From NCBI GenBank assembly GCA_027021685.1, contig JALUTW010000433.1:1-6425 (forward strand): DNA of 6,425 nucleotides. The letters run 5' to 3'. Below, piece by piece: positions 5,107 through 6,425 of the stretch. The position numbers and the translations under genes are program-made. Source of the stretch: Chromatiales bacterium (GTDB lineage: Bacteria; Pseudomonadota; Gammaproteobacteria; CAMYNG01). A model generated the notes under the pieces. That model was given only the letters and a program-made list of their open reading frames with translations. It did not search any database and was not told where the DNA came from. Numbering within the stretch: position 1 is the first letter of the stretch; every line of letters begins with the position of its first letter.

Positions 5107-5910
5107 TTGGCCTGCCTGCCGCTGACACGGGCGCCCCTTGCGGGCGCCTGTCTGTTTGCGGGCTGGCTGGCTGCGGCGCACGCGCAGGAGCCCTGCCCCG
5201 CCGACCGCGTGGACCAGCGGGTGGTGGTGGCCCGCGTGTTCGACGGCGACACCCTGCGCCTGTCCGACGGCCGGGTGCTGCGCCTGGTGGGGGTCAACAC
5301 CCCCGAGCGGGCCCGTGACGACCGGCCCGCCGAGCCCGGTGCGGCCGCGGCCACCGCCGCCCTGCGCCGGCTGGCACCGCCCGGCAGCCGCCTGGCCCTG
5401 CGCCTGGACGCCGAGCGCCGCGACCGCCACGGCCGGCTGCTGGCCCATGCCTTCACCCCCGGCGGCCGCAACCTGACCCGGGTACTGCTGGAGGAAGGCC
5501 ACGGCTTCCACCTGGTGATCCCGCCCAACGTCTGGGCCCATGCCTGCTACCGGGCGGCGGAACGCCGGGCCCGGGCACAGCGCCGCGGGGTCTGGCGCCT
5601 GCGCGCCCACGCACCCCTGACCGCCGCCGACCTGGCCCCCGGCCGCGAGGGCTTCCACCGGGTGCGCGGCCGGGTGCAGCGCGTGGGACGCTCGCGCCGG
5701 TCGCTGTGGCTCAACCTCGAGCCGCCGCTGGCGATAAGGATCCCGAGGGCCGACCTGCGCTGGTTCGATGGCGACCCGGCCGCCCTCGCCGGCCGCCGGG
5801 TGGAGGCCCGCGGCTGGCTGCGCCGGCACCGGGGGCGCTGGTGGCTCACCGTGCGCCACCCCGACATGCTGGAGATCGACCCACCGCAGGAGACACGGCA
5901 AAGACCATGA
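5107..5910 (+). CDS. Exported thermonuclease-family (SNase-like) protein with C-terminal OB-like domain
   Basis: This 267-residue protein is probably a secreted or periplasmic nuclease. Residues 1-26 look like a signal peptide: an Arg at 8, a hydrophobic run at 9-25, and a likely cleavage after AHA. The SNase-like domain runs from about 37 to 165. It shows VFDGDT at 44-49, R59, GVNTPE at 62-67 and DRHGRLLAH at 106-114, corresponding to the staphylococcal nuclease catalytic region (R35, E43 and R87 match R59, E67 and R110). N64 stands where staphylococcal nuclease has metal ligand D40. Residues 183-257 read as a beta-rich segment (RVRGRVQRVG, then AGRRVEARGWL, then WWLTVRHP) that resembles an OB fold; this is inference. 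The start must be TTG 5107 or a CTG, because an in-frame stop ends at 5100. GTG 5209 would lose the signal peptide. The gene is next to rpmE and overlaps maeB by four bases. Confidence 0.85.
   Translation: MACLPLTRAPLAGACLFAGWLAAAHAQEPCPADRVDQRVVVARVFDGDTLRLSDGRVLRLVGVNTPERARDDRPAEPGAAAATAALRRLAPPGSRLALRLDAERRDRHGRLLAHAFTPGGRNLTRVLLEEGHGFHLVIPPNVWAHACYRAAERRARAQRRGVWRLRAHAPLTAADLAPGREGFHRVRGRVQRVGRSRRSLWLNLEPPLAIRIPRADLRWFDGDPAALAGRRVEARGWLRRHRGRWWLTVRHPDMLEIDPPQETRQRP
5127..5157 (+). terminator. Intrinsic terminator-like hairpin after rpmE, inside the nuclease gene
   Basis: ACGGGCGCCC at 5127-5136 pairs with GGGCGCCTGT at 5142-5151 (10 bp including one G-T pair, loop of 5) and is followed by a T-rich CTGTTT. 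It begins 22 bases after the rpmE stop, where an rpmE terminator would be expected, yet it also encodes part of the nuclease signal peptide. It may act as a partial terminator or attenuator. Confidence 0.6.
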
Positions 5911-6425
5911 ACAAGCCCAGGGAGACCGATGCCCAGCGCCTGCGGCGGCGGGCGCTGGACTACCACGCCCGGCCGGTGCCGGGCAAGATCGCCACCGCGC
6001 TCACCAAGCCGTGCGAGACCCAGGCCGAGCTCTCCCTGGCCTACACCCCCGGGGTGGCGGCGCCGGTGCGGGAGATCGCCCGTGACCCCGACTGCGCCTT
6101 CCGCTACACCGGCAAGGGCAACCTGGTGGCGGTGGTCACGGATGGCAGCGCGGTGCTGGGGCTGGGCCGGGTGGGAGCGCTGGCGGGCAAGCCGGTGATG
6201 GAAGGCAAGGCGGTGCTGTTCAAGCGCTTTGCCGACATCGACGTGTTCGACATCGAGGTGGACGCCCCCACGCCGGAAGCCTTCATCGAGACCGTGGCCC
6301 ACATCGCCCCCACCTTCGGCGGCATCAACCTGGAGGACATCGCCGCCCCCCACTGCTTCCGCATCGAGGCCGCGTTGCGCGAGCGGCTGGACATCCCGGT
6401 GTTCCACGACGACCAGCACGGTACC
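5907..6425 (+). CDS. maeB: NADP-type malic enzyme (MaeB family), 5' part
   Basis: These are the N-terminal 173 residues of a malic enzyme, which converts malate to pyruvate and CO2 with reduction of NAD(P)+; the 3' end lies beyond the window. Closest resemblance is to E. coli MaeB: RALDYHARPVPGKI at 15-28, LSLAYTPGVAAP at 42-53 with probable catalytic Y46, VMEGKAVLFKRFADIDVFDIE around 97-117 with probable catalytic K101, PTFGGINLEDI with metal ligands E143 and D144, and FHDDQHGT at the window edge. In E. coli MaeB a phosphotransacetylase-like domain follows; whether it exists here cannot be seen. The cofactor preference is taken from the family. The ATG overlaps the nuclease stop (ATGA), which suggests translational coupling. 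The nearest Shine-Dalgarno-like sequence is AGGAGA at 5888-5893, rather far upstream. Confidence 0.94.
   Translation, partial: MNKPRETDAQRLRRRALDYHARPVPGKIATALTKPCETQAELSLAYTPGVAAPVREIARDPDCAFRYTGKGNLVAVVTDGSAVLGLGRVGALAGKPVMEGKAVLFKRFADIDVFDIEVDAPTPEAFIETVAHIAPTFGGINLEDIAAPHCFRIEAALRERLDIPVFHDDQHGT

Noticed and set aside
4010..5128. Long minus-strand open frame over the DUF3135 pair and rpmE
   Set aside because: It runs antisense to three supported genes and to the rpmE promoter, with an Arg/Gly/Ala-rich translation lacking any recognisable motif.
6420..6425. Window ends exactly in GGTACC
   Set aside because: This is a restriction-type palindrome inside the normal malic enzyme codons for Gly and Thr; it carries no biological signal here.

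Overview
The window looks like a GC-rich gammaproteobacterial chromosome segment, and nothing in it looks mobile. The best taxonomic clue is the order rhlB (leftward) / trxA (rightward) / rho (rightward), which is the Escherichia coli arrangement. The RhlB, TrxA, Rho, L31 and MaeB proteins all read as close relatives of the E. coli proteins. The very high GC content and the small DUF3135-type proteins would fit a Chromatiales/Ectothiorhodospiraceae-like host, but that placement is inference.

Layout. (1) Bases 1-419 hold the 3' end of a GT51 peptidoglycan glycosyltransferase, converging on rhlB. (2) Bases 443-1756 (minus) hold rhlB, a DEAD-box RNA helicase with an Arg/Gly-rich tail. A 153-base divergent spacer carries a good trxA promoter. 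(3) Bases 1910-2236 hold trxA with a TTG start and a strong Shine-Dalgarno. (4) A 254-base leader separates trxA from rho. It has a GC hairpin, an unusually AT-rich patch containing a possible 21-residue leader peptide, and a C-rich, G-poor stretch. (5) Bases 2491-3747 hold rho, full length and apparently intact. (6) Bases 3748-4039 are non-coding, with a widely spaced 13-bp inverted repeat on either side of a possible promoter. (7) Bases 4040-4381 and 4454-4789 hold two tandem, diverged DUF3135-type genes of unknown function whose upstream regions share sequence elements. (8) Bases 4902-5105 hold rpmE (zinc-type ribosomal protein L31) behind a clear sigma70-type promoter. (9) Bases 5107-5910 hold an exported thermonuclease-family protein that starts two bases after the rpmE stop, with a terminator-like hairpin inside its signal-peptide codons. 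(10) Bases 5907 to the end hold the 5' part of maeB (malic enzyme), overlapping the nuclease gene by four bases.

Functionally, the left half is RNA and redox housekeeping: RNA unwinding (RhlB), thiol-disulfide exchange (TrxA) and transcription termination (Rho). The right half looks like an rpmE-nuclease-maeB transcription unit in which the hairpin could let most transcripts stop after rpmE. I found no CRISPR array, tRNA, rRNA, insertion sequence or prophage. The least-explained parts are the DUF3135 pair with its control region, the rho leader, and the hairpin embedded in the nuclease gene.
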